A stretch of 64,000 nt of DNA from Dactylorhiza incarnata (lineage: Eukaryota; Streptophyta; Magnoliopsida; Asparagales; Orchidaceae), in contig JAWHQI010000201.1 in NCBI GenBank assembly GCA_033032865.1, forward strand, positions 3,721,501 through 3,785,500, given 5' to 3'. A model generated the notes under the pieces. That model made no database searches and was not told the origin of the DNA. It was given only the letters and a program-made list of their open reading frames with translations. Positions 1 to 13,545 of the stretch are shown piece after piece (position 1 is the first letter of the stretch; every line of letters starts with the position of its first letter). Both the position numbers and the translations under genes were made by a program.

Positions 1-3000
1 ATCACACGCATCTGTATATGTATATATATCCAAATGAAAACTGTCCATCAATGAGTACAAGAAAAGAAAGAGAGAAAGGGGTTTATGCCAAGTACAAGTC
101 CAAAAGAATAAAAGAAGTACAGTTCTCTCTCTCACTATATACATCTATGCGGAAGATACAACCAAACATCTCTCATCAACACCTGTCCAGTAACGGTAGT
201 AATGCACGGCATCTGTTCCTCAGGTCCTATCTCCCGTGCCAGCTGAGCTCCAGCTCCTTGGACACCTACGGTCACAACCGACCGTTAGTCATAAAGACTA
301 AGACGATTTTGTCCCCGCATCCCCCCGCGACTCCTAGGCACCGTGCGGGAGGAAGAAGCGGAGGACATCAAAGTGGAGTAATCAAAAGCAGGTGACAAAT
401 TCTCTATGCTAACAAGAGTATACCCGTATAATTTCTATACTAACAGTATAAATATACATTAATAAGTGTAGTAAGGTAATATTGTAGCAATAAAGGAAGT
501 AAACTACGCAAGTAAAGTAATATAAAAGAAACCATTGATTTATAGGAATGCTCATACAAACATATAGACCAAGGGGTCGTTTAGTAGGGCCTATCGTATA
601 AAAAGTCCCATACCAATTTATACGATAGGGGTAGGGGTTGAAATGCATTGTTCATGCTATGTCATGCAAGGTATGTTGTTATGCTATATTCATACAAGTG
701 CAACTCACACACTTCGACTCTATGCGCATAGACCTTTAGTTCCCCCTTTTTGGAGCTAGCAAAACTCCCAGGATACTCCCGTAGTGGCAAACGGAAGCGG
801 TGGGTTGGGCCTCGCCCACCTCTAGGTTGGTATTCACACTACCTAACCTAGACCTATCGTACGCCTCAACACAAAATTGTGGAGCGTCTGCGTACTCTTG
901 CTGACTGGACCGCCAGACTTTCTAGGCTAAGTGTATATACCACACTTGCCGAGTCAACGTATTGACGTCGGTGTGAACTTCCGTCCAATAGAGAAGACCC
1001 ACCACCTTCGTGCACATGCAACATGTTCTACAATCTATCTCGGAGCCATAAGCTCCCCGGGCTAACCTGCCCGTCATTAATAACCTTCTGAGCCATAAGC
1101 TCCCCCGGGCTAACCCGCCCGTCATTAACAAACACTACTGAATTGTAAGCTCACCTAACTTTCAATCCGCTCTTTCAAACACTGAGCTTACTGCTCGCAG
1201 CACCAAACAGACTAGGCTCCCGTAACCACGGGGTGTGGGTGAGTGTGTTATTAATTTATTCTTGTAACATCTTATTCCTACGGCTTACGGTTAATCTTGG
1301 GCTTCCCGAGGATTACCCTGTAAGGGGCTCGCTACGGTACTAGAAACTACGATGGGATGACACCCCAAAGTTCCCTTTCCTCAAGACACTTAGTATTATT
1401 GGTAACTACCCATAAAATTACCCTCTTATCATTTCACTTGAATTAATCTCAGCGCTTTATAACTCTCTAAGGGGAAGGACGATCTTTCGTCAATCCCGAG
1501 CACAGCCTTACCCACAGCTCACCAAGCACTCTCATCTTCTAAACTCCTAATTAGACTACTCTTGTTTAGTTATTATCCTACTTGGAAGTTTAGGGTGGAT
1601 CCTGGACTTCCCGAGGGCTACCCGGTGAAGGGTTCGCAAGGTACTAGGGTATATGATGGGATGATGCCCAACCCCTTTCCAGGACATTTAACTATCTTGG
1701 CGGCTACCGTGACCTAACCTTCCACCCTCTCATTACTCTTTATAACATACGCCTTATGTTTCACCCCGCTCCTATGCAATCAATCATTTGGACTCAACTC
1801 TAATAACTCTTAGTCCTCCAAGTGGTCTAAACTCATCTCTTGTTGTAATCCAATTCTCCCCGATTTCCTTATGATTATATTGACCTATTCATCATAATGA
1901 GTTTTTACTATCCGCAGACCACGACATACATCTAACTTAGATTCCTAAGGTGGAACCTTGATCAAATTACTTCACAAATGACTTCTAATTATTATCATAG
2001 GTTCATAGTGGACAAAAATGAGGAATAATCAAAATCCAAACATGTTCATATGATTTTCCAATTAATACATGCCCATATTATTCATTTAAAACAAGTGGTG
2101 TGCCAAAAGAGTTTACACTACTAGTGCCACCTACATGTCTCCATAAAATCTGAATAAATCATAGAAGTAAGCTATCGGCCTAGAATCAACAATGCCTAAG
2201 TTTCATATCACTCAAAGGAGTATTTACCCTTAATTATCATTTGTTACATTTGGGGTGCGAATAAGGATTTACACTACATGTGCAATGCTAAGACTTCAAT
2301 AAATTCTAAAACTTCAGAAGGTGAGGTATTCCATCAACACCAACTCATAATCCTAACTTCAATGGCATCTATTGGGACAAATGAGCCAAAATCACCTTTT
2401 TCCAGTTTTGCTAAATGCACCCCAATTTTCCCAAAACCCTTGAGTCTCAGGCCTCAACTATGGATGGTCATATCTATGGATGGTCAATATCATATCTATG
2501 GATGGTCAATTCTCCAAAGCATTTGCATGAGCCCATAACACTAAATGCACAAACTCACATTTAAACATGTCTCACTAGAAGTGGCCTAAAATGAGCTATA
2601 CTTATCCAAATGGCATGAAATCAGTGGCATTTGAAAGGTAACCTAAAGGGCTAAAATATTTATGTTGAATCAACCAATTCCAACTTTCATAATAAAACAG
2701 GGAGTGCTTATCATAACTACCCAATAACCAAACAATTTATCAAAGGAAGATATTTCAAACTTGAAAAAGAACTAAGCTAAATTATTATCTAGGTCACATG
2801 AGATTATTTCTACTGATGTGCCTCATCATAAAGCTACACATTCCAGAAAATCATTATTCTCCATGTATAAATTCCTCACTAATTAATTAAGTTTCCCCAT
2901 GGAGGGCAATTCAAATTGTAAAGGAGCTACCCTAAATTTTCAATCCAACCACATGAAATTTTCAACCAAGCCACATGAGATTGTTTCTAAGGATATTTAA

Positions 3001-4440
3001 AATCATAAAAGGCTATGCCTAGAAGGGGACTTTGTGCTAGTTATTTTAATCTCATAAATATCATTAATCTACAAGTGTGACAATTTTCATTTAATTAAAA
3101 ACCTTAGGAAAAAGCTTCCAAAAATCAAGAGACTTATGTCAATCATGTATAACCATATGACATACACTAACCCCAAGGTTTCTGAGGCATGCAAGGTGAT
3201 CCCCACCTTCAATCCCATCATAAATCTCAAAAGCCCCAATTGACTATTAGCACCCCAATTTTCCTCTTAAGACCCTAACTTCATTTTGAAGTTCAGAGAA
3301 AAATACTCATGCATATGAGATGAGATTTTAACCAGTGATTTAAATATGTATGAAGAGCTCACCCCCCAAATTAGGGGGTGTTTGGAGTTATACAACTTCT
3401 TAAATACCAAAAATTTACTTTTAATAATAAATGAAATATCTCAATGGATACACATCCAAAAATTCTCAAATTAAAACCCTAGGTGTGTCGTCATACCATG
3501 CATGCATGGTAGAAAATACAAGTGATTTGGTTAAGCCAATTGAAAGTTATAGCCATTTTAATTTCTGCCCTACACAAGGAGCAGTCCTAGAAAAATGGGT
3601 GCCCTGATGTCCATATTGCACCAAATTAGTTGATTAAGGTGGCAAATGGAAGTAGACTTCTAGTGCTACAAAAGCTATCTCTGCCCTGTTTTGCAAATAT
3701 GGCCTCTAGGGCCTTCAATTTTTGCATGCAAACCATTGCATTTTTATGTTCTGACCAACCTCACAAGAATGACTACTGTGGTCCCTACATTGGTCCAAAT
3801 GACTTGATCTAAATTTCTACTGAAAGTAGACATCCATATCTACAAAACTTGTCTCTGGTCGATTTTCAAAATAAGGCCTCTAAAGGCCTCTAAATAATTA
3901 AACAAGGCAATGATACAAAGGTGTGACAGCATATCACATTAATTTCAGATTAATATTATGAATATAAATCAATCCATGCACGAATCACGGCGCAAATCGT
4001 GCGGCATCCATTCATCATCCCCGACAGCCAACGGCTGTGATTTCCCCAGCCTGGGCGACTTCTCTCCTCCATTTCCCGGCCATCCACGGCCCACCACCGC
4101 CTTCCACCGCCTCCACCACCTCCGTTGAGGTGGTGGCCATCGATTGACGGCGGCACGGTCGCCTGAGAGCCCGTCTCCGGCAATCTCGAGCAAGAAAAAG
4201 AGCTCGGTAAAACTCCCTCTACCTTACATGGGATCGGGCTCAATTGGGCCCGATTTCTCTCCTAGATGGATCTAGATACAAGCACAGAGGGAGAGGGCGA
4301 GAAATTGTACCCTAAGCGAGCTTGGTGGCGCGTATTGAGGTGGTGCGGCACGGTGGTGGCGATCTCCGGCGATCCTTGCCATTTCCTCCATTCTCAGCCG
4401 ATTCCTTTGATCCAGGGTAGAAGATCCACTCCTCCAGGCC
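1..4440 (-). repeat. Giant LTR, truncated second copy
   Basis: This stretch runs collinear with 5380-9846 and is nearly identical to it, with scattered substitutions and small indels. It is the second LTR copy of a minus-strand element and continues beyond the left edge of the window. In element sense it lacks roughly the first 1.16 kb of the LTR: homology stops at 4440, where a primer-site fragment is joined. All open frames in it are short, recur in the other copy and have no recognisable domain, so it is non-coding. A local change is seen at 2460-2510, where about 57 bp of the sister copy is replaced by extra copies of the neighbouring motif ATATCTATGGATGGTCA. The termini and iMet primer site of the sister copy suggest a Ty3 Tekay/Del-like chromovirus; that assignment is inference. 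Confidence 0.8.
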
Positions 4441-4534
4441 CTCTGATACCATTTGTAAGATCCCTCTCCCGCACCAGGAGAGTTCCCGGATCTTATGCCC
4501 AGAACCGCCGCCTTACGGTAATACTAGCACACAA
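4441..4534 (-). other. Misplaced U5 end plus primer binding site
   Basis: 4454-4534 repeats the last 81 bp (element sense) of the complete LTR at 5206-5286 with about one substitution. It is followed in sense by a second copy of the tRNA-iMet primer site (4441-4451, reverse complement of TGGTATCAGAG). The primer site then joins directly to LTR body sequence. The complete LTR has TCAGAGG at the matching place, so the join falls on a 6-nt overlap (TCAGAG). A normal element has the PBS followed by leader, so this is an aberrant product. Confidence 0.75.
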
Positions 4535-5191
4535 TTCTTAGGGCATACAACCTTGTCTTGGAGTTCTACCTTGAGACTTATTGATATGATACACATTCAA
4601 GGTCCTTAAAGTTACCATTCACGAATCCTTCTTAAGGTCAATGTGTGACCTAACCAAGAATGGGCCTTCTTTGGATTTGGATTATTATTCGATCTCTAAT
4701 ACTTGTCTTGGTGACCGCTTCACCGTAAAATAAACGGGAAGTGTAATTGGTAGGATAATTTACGCGCAAGAGTCTCTTATTACTCCAAAAGTAGGTCACA
4801 GGCACCAAATCCTTTGAGATAGTTCAATTAGTTTGGTTAAGGGGGTAAAATCATTTGATAAGTGTGCGGTAAGCATCAGAGTGTAAGCCTCAAACACCTA
4901 CACTCATACTAAACTCCTTCCTCTAATCATGTCGGGAATCCCCCTGTCCTAACCAAATCTATACTTGGGATCGATTTAAGACTAAGATACGCTATGAAAA
5001 CGTCTTGGTAAGTCAAAACTAAAGTGTTGTCCTTAGTTGGGTTGGCCTAACTCATTGGAAAATGGACTAAATTGTGTGATTTTTACACATGGCACACCAC
5101 TGCTTCCGCTGCTAGTTTGTCCTCAAACTAACTCGAGCGGGGGTGCCCCAGTTTTTGTGGACTTCTTTCTCGTTGGATCGTTTTTTTTTTG
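4535..5191 (-). other. Leader of the giant-LTR element
   Basis: This 657-bp segment lies between the true primer site and the misplaced U5-PBS fragment. It has no long open frame. In sense orientation it begins just after the PBS with a run of ten A residues. No gag or pol sequence is present in the visible part of this element, so it is either internally deleted or a non-coding derivative. Confidence 0.6.
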
Positions 5192-5203
5192 GCTCTGATA
5201 CCA
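5192..5203 (-). other. Primer binding site, tRNA-iMet type
   Basis: The plus strand reads GCTCTGATACCA, the reverse complement of TGGTATCAGAGC, the usual site complementary to the 3' end of initiator tRNA-Met. It sits 2 bp from the LTR end (TG at 5206 on the plus strand). This fixes the element's orientation as minus. Confidence 0.9.
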
Positions 5204-5205
5204 TT

Positions 5206-8200
5206 TGTAAGATCCCTCTCCCGCACCAGGAGAGTTCCCGGATCTTATGCCCAGAACCGCCGCCTTACGGTGATACTAGCACACAAGTTAGCCATCTCTG
5301 CAAGACGCTGATCCTGCCGGCAAGGATGATCAACTAGGCCATCAAGAGATAAGAAGTAAAACTAGCACATAAGTCCACAATCACACGCATCTGTATATGT
5401 ATATATATCCAAATGAAAACTGTCCATCAATGAGTACAAGAAAAGAAAGAGAGAAAGGGGCTTATGCACAGTACAAGTCCGAAAGAATAAAAGAAGTACA
5501 GTTCTCTCTCTCACTATATACATCTATGCGGAAGCTACAACAAAACATCTCTCATCAACACCTGTCCAGTAACGGTAGTAATGCACGGCATCTGTTCCTC
5601 AGGTCCTATCTCCCGTGCCAGCTGAGCTCCAGCTCCTTGGACACTTACGGTCACAACCGACCGTTAGTCATAAAGACTAAGATGATTTTGTCCCCGCCTC
5701 CCCCCGCGACTCCTAGGCACCGTGCGGGAGGAAGAAGCGGAGGACATCAAAGTGGAGTAATCAAAAGCAGGTGACAAATTCTCTATGCTAACAAGAGTAT
5801 ACCCATATAATTTCTATACTAACAGTATAAATATACATTAATAAGTGCAGTAAGGTAATATTGTAGCAGTAAAGGAAGTAAACTACTCAAGTAAAGTAAT
5901 ATAAAAGTAACTATTGATTTATAGGAATGCCCATACAAACCTATAGACCAAGGGGTCGTTTAGCAGGGCCTATCGTATAAAAAGTCCCATACCAATTTAT
6001 ACGATAGGGGTAGGGGTTGAAATGCAATGTTCATGCTATGTCATGCAAGGTATGTTGTTATGCTATGTTCATACAAGTGCAGCTCACACACTTCGACTCT
6101 ATGCGCATAGACCTTTAGTTCCCCCTTTTTGGAGCTAGCAAAACTCCCAGGATACTCCGGTAGTGGCAAACGGAAGCGGTGGGTTGGGCCTCGCCCACCT
6201 CTAGGTTGGTATTCACACTACCTAACCTAGACCTATCGTACGCCTCAACACAAAACCGTGGAGCGTCTGCGTAATCTTGCTGACTGGACCGCCAGACTTT
6301 CTAGGCTAAGTGTATATACCACACTTGCCGAGTCAACGTATTGACGTCGGTGTGAACGTCCGTCCAATACAGAAGACCCACCACATTCGTGCACATGCAA
6401 CATGTTCTACAATCTATCTCTGAGCCATAAGCTCCCTGGGCTATCCTGCCCGTCATTAATAACCTTCCGAGCCATAAGCTCCCACGGGCTAACCCGCCCG
6501 TCATTAACAAACACTACTGAATTGTAAGCTCACCTAACTTTCAATCCGCTCTTTCAAACACTGAGCTTACTGCTCGCAGCACCAAACAGACTAGGCTCCC
6601 GTAACCACGGGGTGTGGGTGAGTGTGTTATTAATTTATTCTTGTAACATCTTATTCCTATGGCTTACGGTTACTCTTGGGCTTCCAGAGGATTACCCTGT
6701 AAGGGGCTCGCTACGGTACTAGAAACTACGATGGGATGACACCCCAAAGTTCCCTTTCCGCAAGACACTTAGTATTATTGGTAACTACCCATAAAATTAC
6801 CCTCTTATCATTTCACTTGAATTAATCTCAGCGCTTTATAACTCTCTAAGGGGAAGGACGATCTTTCGTCAATCCCGAGCACAGCCTTACCCACAGCTCA
6901 CCAAGAACTCTCATCTTCTAAACTCCTAATTAGACTACTCTTGTTTAGTTATTATCCTACTTGGAAGTTTAGGGTGGATCCTGGACTTCCTGAGGGCTAC
7001 CCGGTGAAGGGTTCGCAAGGTACTAGGGTATATGATGGGATGATGCCCAACCCCTTTCCAGGACATTTAACAATCTTGGCGGCTACCCTGACCTAACCTT
7101 CCACCCTCTCATTACTCTTTATAACCTACGCCTTATGTTTCACCCCGCTCCTATGCAATCAATCTTTTGGACTCAACTCTAATAACTCTTAGTCCTCCAA
7201 GTGGTCTAAACTCATCTCTTGTTGTAATCCAATTCTCCCCGATTTCCTTATGATTATATTGACTTATTCATCATAATGAGTTTTAACTATCCGCAGACCA
7301 CGACATACATCTAACTTAGATTCCTAAGGTGGAACCTTGATCAAATTACTTCCCAAATGACTTCTAATTATTATCATAGGTTCATAGTGGACAAAAATGA
7401 GGAATAATCGAAATCCAAACATGTTCATATGATTTTCCAATTAATACATGCCCATATTATTCATTTAAAACAAGTGGTGTGCCAAAAGAGTTTACACTAC
7501 TAGTGCCACCTACATGTCTCCATAAAATCTGAATAAATCATAGAAGTAAGCTATCGGCCTAGAATCAACAATGCCTAAGTTTCATATCACTCAAAGGAGT
7601 ATTTACCCTTAATTATCATTTGTTACATTTGGGGTGCGAATAAGGATTTACACTACATGTGCAATGCTAAGACTTCAATAAATTCTAAAACTTCAGAAGG
7701 TGAGGTATTCCATCAACACCAACTAATAATCCTAACTTCAATGGCATCTATTGGGACAAATGAGCCAAAATCACCTTTTTCCATTTTTGCTAAATGCACC
7801 CCAATTTTCCCAAAACCCTTGAGTCCCAGGCCTCAACTTGAAGCTCAGGGAATTCCACTCCTACATGAGTTGGGTTCCTAACTAGAGGTGTTTGATATCA
7901 TATCTATGGATGGTCAATTCTCCAAAGCATTTGCATGAGCCCATAACACTAAATGCACAAACTCACATTTAAACATGTCTCACTAGAAGTGGCCTAAAAG
8001 GAGCTATACTTATCCAAATGGCATGAAATCAATGGCATTTGAAAGGTAACCTAAAGGGCTACAATATTTATGTTGAATCAACCAATTCCAACTTTCATAA
8101 TAAAATAGGGAGTGCTTATCATAACTACTCAATAACCAAACAATTTATCAAAGGAAGATATTTCAAACTTGAAAAAGAACTAAGCTAAATTATTATCTAG

Positions 8201-11003
8201 GTCACATGAGATTATTTCTACTGATGTGCCTCATCATAAAGCTACACATTCCAGAAAATCATTATTCTCCATGTATAAATTCCTCACTAATTAATTAAGT
8301 TTCCCCATGGAGGGCAATTCAAATTGTAAAGGAGCTACCCTAAATTTTCAATCCAACCACATGAAATTTTCAACCAAGCCACATGAGATTGTTTCTAAGG
8401 GTATTTAAAATCATAAAAGGCTATGCCTAGAAGGGGAATTTGTGCTAGTTATTTTAATCTCATAAATATCATTAATCTACAAGTGTGACAATTTTCATTT
8501 ATTTAAAAACCTTAGGAAAAAGCTTCCAAAAATCAAGAGACTTATGTCAATCATGTATAACCATATGACATACACTAACCCCAAGGTTTCAGAGGCATGC
8601 AAGGTGATCCCCACCTTCAATCCCATCATAAAGCTCAAAAGCCCCAATTGACTATTAGCACCCCAATTTTCCTCTTAAGACCCTAACTTCATTTTGAAGT
8701 TCAGAGAAAAATACTCATGCATATGAGATGAGATTTTAACCAGTGATTTAGATATGTATGAAGAGCTCACCCCCAAATTAGGGGGTGTTTGGAGTTATAC
8801 AACTTCTTAAATACCAAAAATTTACTTTTACTAATAAATGAAATATCTCAATGGATACACATCCAAAAATTCTCAAATTAAAACCCTAGGTGTGTCATCA
8901 TACCGTGCATGCATGGTAGAAAATTCCAGTGATTTGGTTAAGCCAATTGAAAGTTATAGCCATTTTAATTTCTCCCTACACAAGGAGCAGTCCTAGGAAA
9001 ATGGGTGCCCTGATGTCCATATTGCACCAAATTAGTTGATGAAGGTGGCAAATGGAAGTAGACTTTTAGTGCTACAAAAGCTATCTCTGCCCTGTTTTGC
9101 AAATATGGCCTCTAGGGCCTTCAATTTTTGCATGCAAACCATTGCATTTTTATGTTCTGACCAACCTCACAAGAATGACTACTGTGGTCCCTACAGTGGT
9201 CCAAATGACTTGATCTAAATTTCTACTGAAAGTAGACATCCATATCTACAAAACTTTTCTCTGGTCGATTTTCAAAATAAGGCCTCTAAAGGCCTCTAAA
9301 TAATTAAACAAGACAATGATACAAAGGTGTGACATCATATCACATTAATTTCAGATTAATATTATGAATATAAATCAATCCATGCACGAATCACGGTGCA
9401 AATCGTGCGGCATCCCTTCATCATCCCCGACAGCCAACGGCTGTGATTTCCCCCGCCTGGGCGACTTCTCTCCTCCATTTCCCGGCCATCCACGGCCCAC
9501 CACCCCCGTCCACCACCTCCACCACCTCCGTTGAGGTGGTGGCCATCGATTGACGGCGGCACGGCCGCCTGAGAGCCCGTCTCCGACGATCTCGAGCAAG
9601 AAAAAGAGCTCGGTAAAACTCCCTCTACATTACATGGGATCGGGCTCAATTGGGCCCGATTTCTCTCCTAGATGGATCTAGATACAAGCACAGAGGGAGA
9701 GGGGGAGAAATCGTACCCTAAGCGAGCTTGGTGGCGCGTATTGAGGTGGTGCGGCACGGTGGTGGCGAGCTCCGGCGATCCTTGCCATTTCCTCTATTCT
9801 CAGCCGATTCCTTTGATCCAGGGTAGCAGATCCACTCCTCCAGGCCCTCTGAAGCATACGGTGTCATCGAAATGAAGTGGGGAGGGCTCTAAGTGGAGCT
9901 GCCAATAGGAGGAGCTCGGCCACACCTTGGATGCTCCTCCTAGCTACCAAGTGGCATTGCTCCAGCCCAAATTTCGGCTGGCATTCATGTGGGGAGCTCA
10001 GATCTAGCCTTGGGCAGAAGAATGGAGGGCCACATGGCCTCCATTCCTAAATTCCTTCTTGTCTTTAATGGAGGAAGGGGGAATTTCCATTTTTGCCCCC
10101 ATGCATGCCTTTGCATGTTGGATTTAAGGGGAAAAGCTGGTCATTAGGTCTATGGGCTTCAGAGTGGGCTGACCTTGAGGGCCTTAATCCATTGGAATTT
10201 GGATTAATTCCAAATAAGCCCAATTTAGGCAAAATTGACCCTATGTCGACTTTTGGGTTGACTTGGTCATTTGGGTGTGTTGACTGGTCCAATGTGTTGA
10301 CATTGAGTCCAGTGACACCACCCAAGGTTGGTTGAGTCAAGGTGAGGGCCTAGGAGAGCCAATTTGACCCAAAGGTGTGATTTTGACCAAAATTGGGGAA
10401 AAGTTGACTTTGGTCAATTTGGCCAAATTGAAGACTCCATGATGGGGCTTTTGAGTCAATTAGGTCCCTCATGATGTCCTAAAACTACGGGTGAAGTCAA
10501 TTTCATGCTTTGGGGTTCAATTGAACTTATTGGGGAGGATTTGACCTATGTTGACCCAAGTTTGACTTTGGTCAAATTAGGTCAATTGGTGACCCCATGA
10601 TGGGGCTTTTTAGTCAATTAGGTCCCTCATGATGTCCTAAGACTAGGGGTGAAGTCAATTTCATGCTTTGTGGTTCAATTGAACTTATTGGGGAGGATTT
10701 GACCTATGTTGACCCAAGTTTGACTTTGGTCAAATTGGGTCAATTGGTGACCCCATGATGGGGCTTTTGGGTCTATTGCATTCCTTGGAGTGTTTATCAT
10801 CTATTGGAGGAGTCAAATTTGCAAGTATGAGTTCATGTTGAGCTAGTTTGACCTAGGTTGACTTGAGCCTTATAGTAGACCACATGTGAGTTCACCTAAC
10901 CCTGTGAGTCCTAAGGCTACAATCTAGCTCAAACTCACCCCACTCACCACTTGTTTCACCCTAAATTGGAGTTAGGGGGTCTAGTAGGAAATGGGATGTT
11001 ACA
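5206..11003 (-). repeat. Giant LTR (5.8 kb), complete
   Basis: The plus strand starts TGTAAGATCCC and ends GGGATGTTACA, an inverted-repeat TG...CA terminus. A primer site adjoins the left end, so this is the 5' LTR of a minus-strand element. At 5798 bp it is very long for a plant LTR. It has no convincing coding frame. Conserved blocks are shared with 1-4440 and, more divergently, with the solo LTR at 41132-48621. One is a GC-rich stretch around 9400-9660 holding the hairpin CCACCACCT/AGGTGGTGG. The right end abuts an Athila-like LTR at 11004; the matching target duplication lies off-window. Confidence 0.85.
10400..10775 (-). repeat. About 158-bp tandem repeat near LTR U3 start
   Basis: The phrase CATGATGGGGCTTTT recurs with 158-bp spacing (GATGGGG at 10441, 10599 and 10757), inside longer units containing GGTCCCTCATGATGTCC and GGGGAGGATTTGACC. 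Roughly 2.3 units are present, the central ones nearly identical. Diverged relatives at the same LTR position occur in the solo giant LTR near 47740-48390. Confidence 0.8.
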
Positions 11004-11341
11004 CTTAACTCATCCTCTCTCGAGGGTAGAGCGCACTTCTCTTTACCCATGAGCGATCAATCCATACGCAAGATCCTCTCGGCCAACTAGTGTATGGAAA
11101 CAGAAATGAGAACCATACATCGATTATATGGTTCCACTCAACATTTTTCTCGGGTAAACCCTAAGCTCGTTAGAGATATTTAAATTTTTTGAAAACCATT
11201 TATTTATCCCAATGCTCTTCGATATCATGCGCTATAGGAAATTAGCCACTCATTGGAATGGGGATGACATTAGTAATAAGAAAATACATGTCAATATTTT
11301 AAGCGACTATAAGAGTGTTTAACAAAGAAAATTAAAAGACT

Positions 11342-12660
11342 TGAAAGTGCACAGTTAACCTCACTAGAATTCTCTCGAGGGGGGTGAATAGAGATTAAAA
11401 ATATTTTGTGCAAAGTTAATATATATATACATATGTGTAATATTCTTCAGATTCAAGCTTCCCACACACCAACAAGAATTAAGCAAGTAAAGAAAGAAAT
11501 AGCAGAAAGAAAAAGACAGCACAACACAAAGAAATATAGTGGTTCCCCAAACTTTGGGTAGTCCACTCTTCTACACCCTTTGGTAGGAATTCACTATCTT
11601 GCACTAAGTCTTTTGATAAGGAGACTCTTAGAACCAGACTGAGTCTTTTGATAAGGAGACTCTTATAACCACTACAACTGAATTTTTTGAAAAGAGATTC
11701 TAAAAACTCTTTTACACAATTTGAAAATGAAATAAGAATAAGAATAAGAAGTAGAAGAAAAAATAAATGAAGCAAGAAGGAATCTTCTTCCTAGCAAGAA
11801 GATTAGAAGCACAAGTATAGTGAATATGATCTCTCTTCTATATTGAGAAGGAGATTGTAGGCCTTTCTCTCTTTCAGTGAGAGCTTTCAGAAATTTTAGC
11901 AGTATGACTTCAGGAGCAGGAGAAGAAGAAGGGTTTTTCTTTGCTGGAACACTAATTCAATTTTCTCAGCTTTCTCACTTATCACTTGGGAGCTTTTCCT
12001 CTTTTTCAAATGGATGGAGTGGATGACTTGTCATTTTTCTTTGTCGACCTCCTTCTGTATTTATAGCTCTGTTTATTCAAAAATATTGCTATAGGAGGAT
12101 AATCAATTAGCAGTCAGATAAATAGTAAGAAAGAAAAGTTTCCATAATCATTATTTCTGTAGAAGGAAAGAGATCATCCTATTTTCAAATAATGTCCAAA
12201 ATAATCTTACTCAAATTAGCCAAGAATCATTTACAAGGAAAGACTGATTCAGAACGGCTAGAAAAAAAATATTATATTTCCATAAAATTCAGATCTCCAG
12301 AAAGAAGAAAAGAGATCTGGCGTGTTTTTGAATCTGTCACAGAAATCGACGTGCATCGATTACTATTCGACGTAAGCGTCGATTTTAGCCTAGCTAGACG
12401 TCGAGAAGAAAATATGGAAGGAGCGTCGACTGAGGTGCGTCGACTTTACTGGGTGCGTCGACTAGAAATCAGAGTTACGTCGACTTTGGTTACGTCGAAT
12501 TCTGTTTAGAATTACTTCGACTCAGTATGAGAGATACGTTGACTATACTTCGACGTTGCGTCGATTACTATTTGATGCATATTTACTTAAACTAATTTTT
12601 CACTCTGAGAATACATATTCTACTCATTTCTAGGGGTTAAGATAAATCATTTCCACAACA
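11342..12660 (-). mobile_element. Copia-like solo LTR (minus)
   Basis: The plus strand begins TGAAAGTGCACAG and ends TTTCCACAACA, the reverse complement of an LTR starting TGTTGTGG. The 5-bp repeat AGACT flanks it exactly (11337-11341 and 12661-12665). The sense 3' end matches the end of the copia-like LTR at 20870-20945, including the C-rich CACCCCCC block and the GTGCACTTTCA terminus. U3 carries many CGTCGA/TCGACG motifs (12340-12570). There is no internal region or primer site, so it is a solo LTR of 1319 bp. Confidence 0.9.
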
Positions 12661-13109
12661 AGACTTATAAAATGCAGAAATAATATTTATCCTAGCCATC
12701 TTAATCAAGCGCTACGAAGTTCTTAGCCTCTCATCCAGGATGGGGTTGGTAATAAGACTTGAAATATGAAATAGAAAGTAATAACAGTTACAGAATAACT
12801 TGAACAGTGGAATTTTATAACTTTAAAGAGTGTTACACACTCAGAACCCAAAATAGGGTTTGGGAATATCACTCAAAAACTACTTGTAAACACTATTTAG
12901 AACTATGTGGAAATAAAAAAACAAACTTTTTTATTCCTAAAATAAATATTACAACTAGACTAGGAAAGCAAAAATTATAAAAGAACTAAAAACCTAAATG
13001 CATTAAATAACTCACATACACTCAAAACTACTAAAAAAACTAAAACACTCCAAAACTTGTCTCTAAGAACTAAGACACTAAAAAATTACTCTCCTTTAAA
13101 CTTCAGCCG

Positions 13110-13545
13110 AGCCACACTATTTATAGGGAAAATTTTAAAATTACACATCCTCAGTCACTGGCGTGGCCGAGGGGCTTGAATCTGGGGCGTGTTGGGAAGA
13201 TAGGCTCAACCGCATTTTGGAATAATTTGCCAAGATATATGGCTTCACACGGGCGTGTATCAGGGGCGTGTTGGGGGTGTCATGGGCATGACTGAGAGTG
13301 TCACGGGCGTGACCAAGGGTGGCAGACATCAGGGGCATGGCGTTGAGGCGTGTTCCACTGGCAGATTGGCGGGAACACGACGTGACCAATTACACGGGCT
13401 TTGGTCACGGGTGTGTCAGAGGTGTCACAGGCATGACTTGGCCAATTCATCGATATTTGTTCTGAAATTGGCTGAGAGCTGGAAAGTGGCATTTTTAAGA
13501 TTTTATGCCCTTAGTCACGGGCATGACTGGGTGCGTGACCTAACA
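13110..13545 (-). promoter_or_regulatory. Hairpin array and TATA box of Athila-like LTR
   Basis: Several units built on GTCACGGGCGTGAC occur between 13141 and 13545, some degenerate (for example GTCACGGGCATGAC). On the minus strand they are followed by CTATAAATAG at about 13115-13125. This is the same arrangement as in the plus-strand LTRs at 16366 and 26411. The promoter role is inferred from the TATA box and the LTR position. Confidence 0.65.

Noticed and set aside
3956..4541. Frames of 74-95 codons in both giant LTR copies (also 9362-9875)
   Set aside because: They lie in GC-rich LTR sequence on both strands, differ by substitutions that do not preserve protein, and have low-complexity Gly/Trp runs.
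10065..10340. Overlapping frames of 80-91 codons on both strands
   Set aside because: Part of the U3 region of the giant LTR; no domain and no counterpart in the solo LTR.
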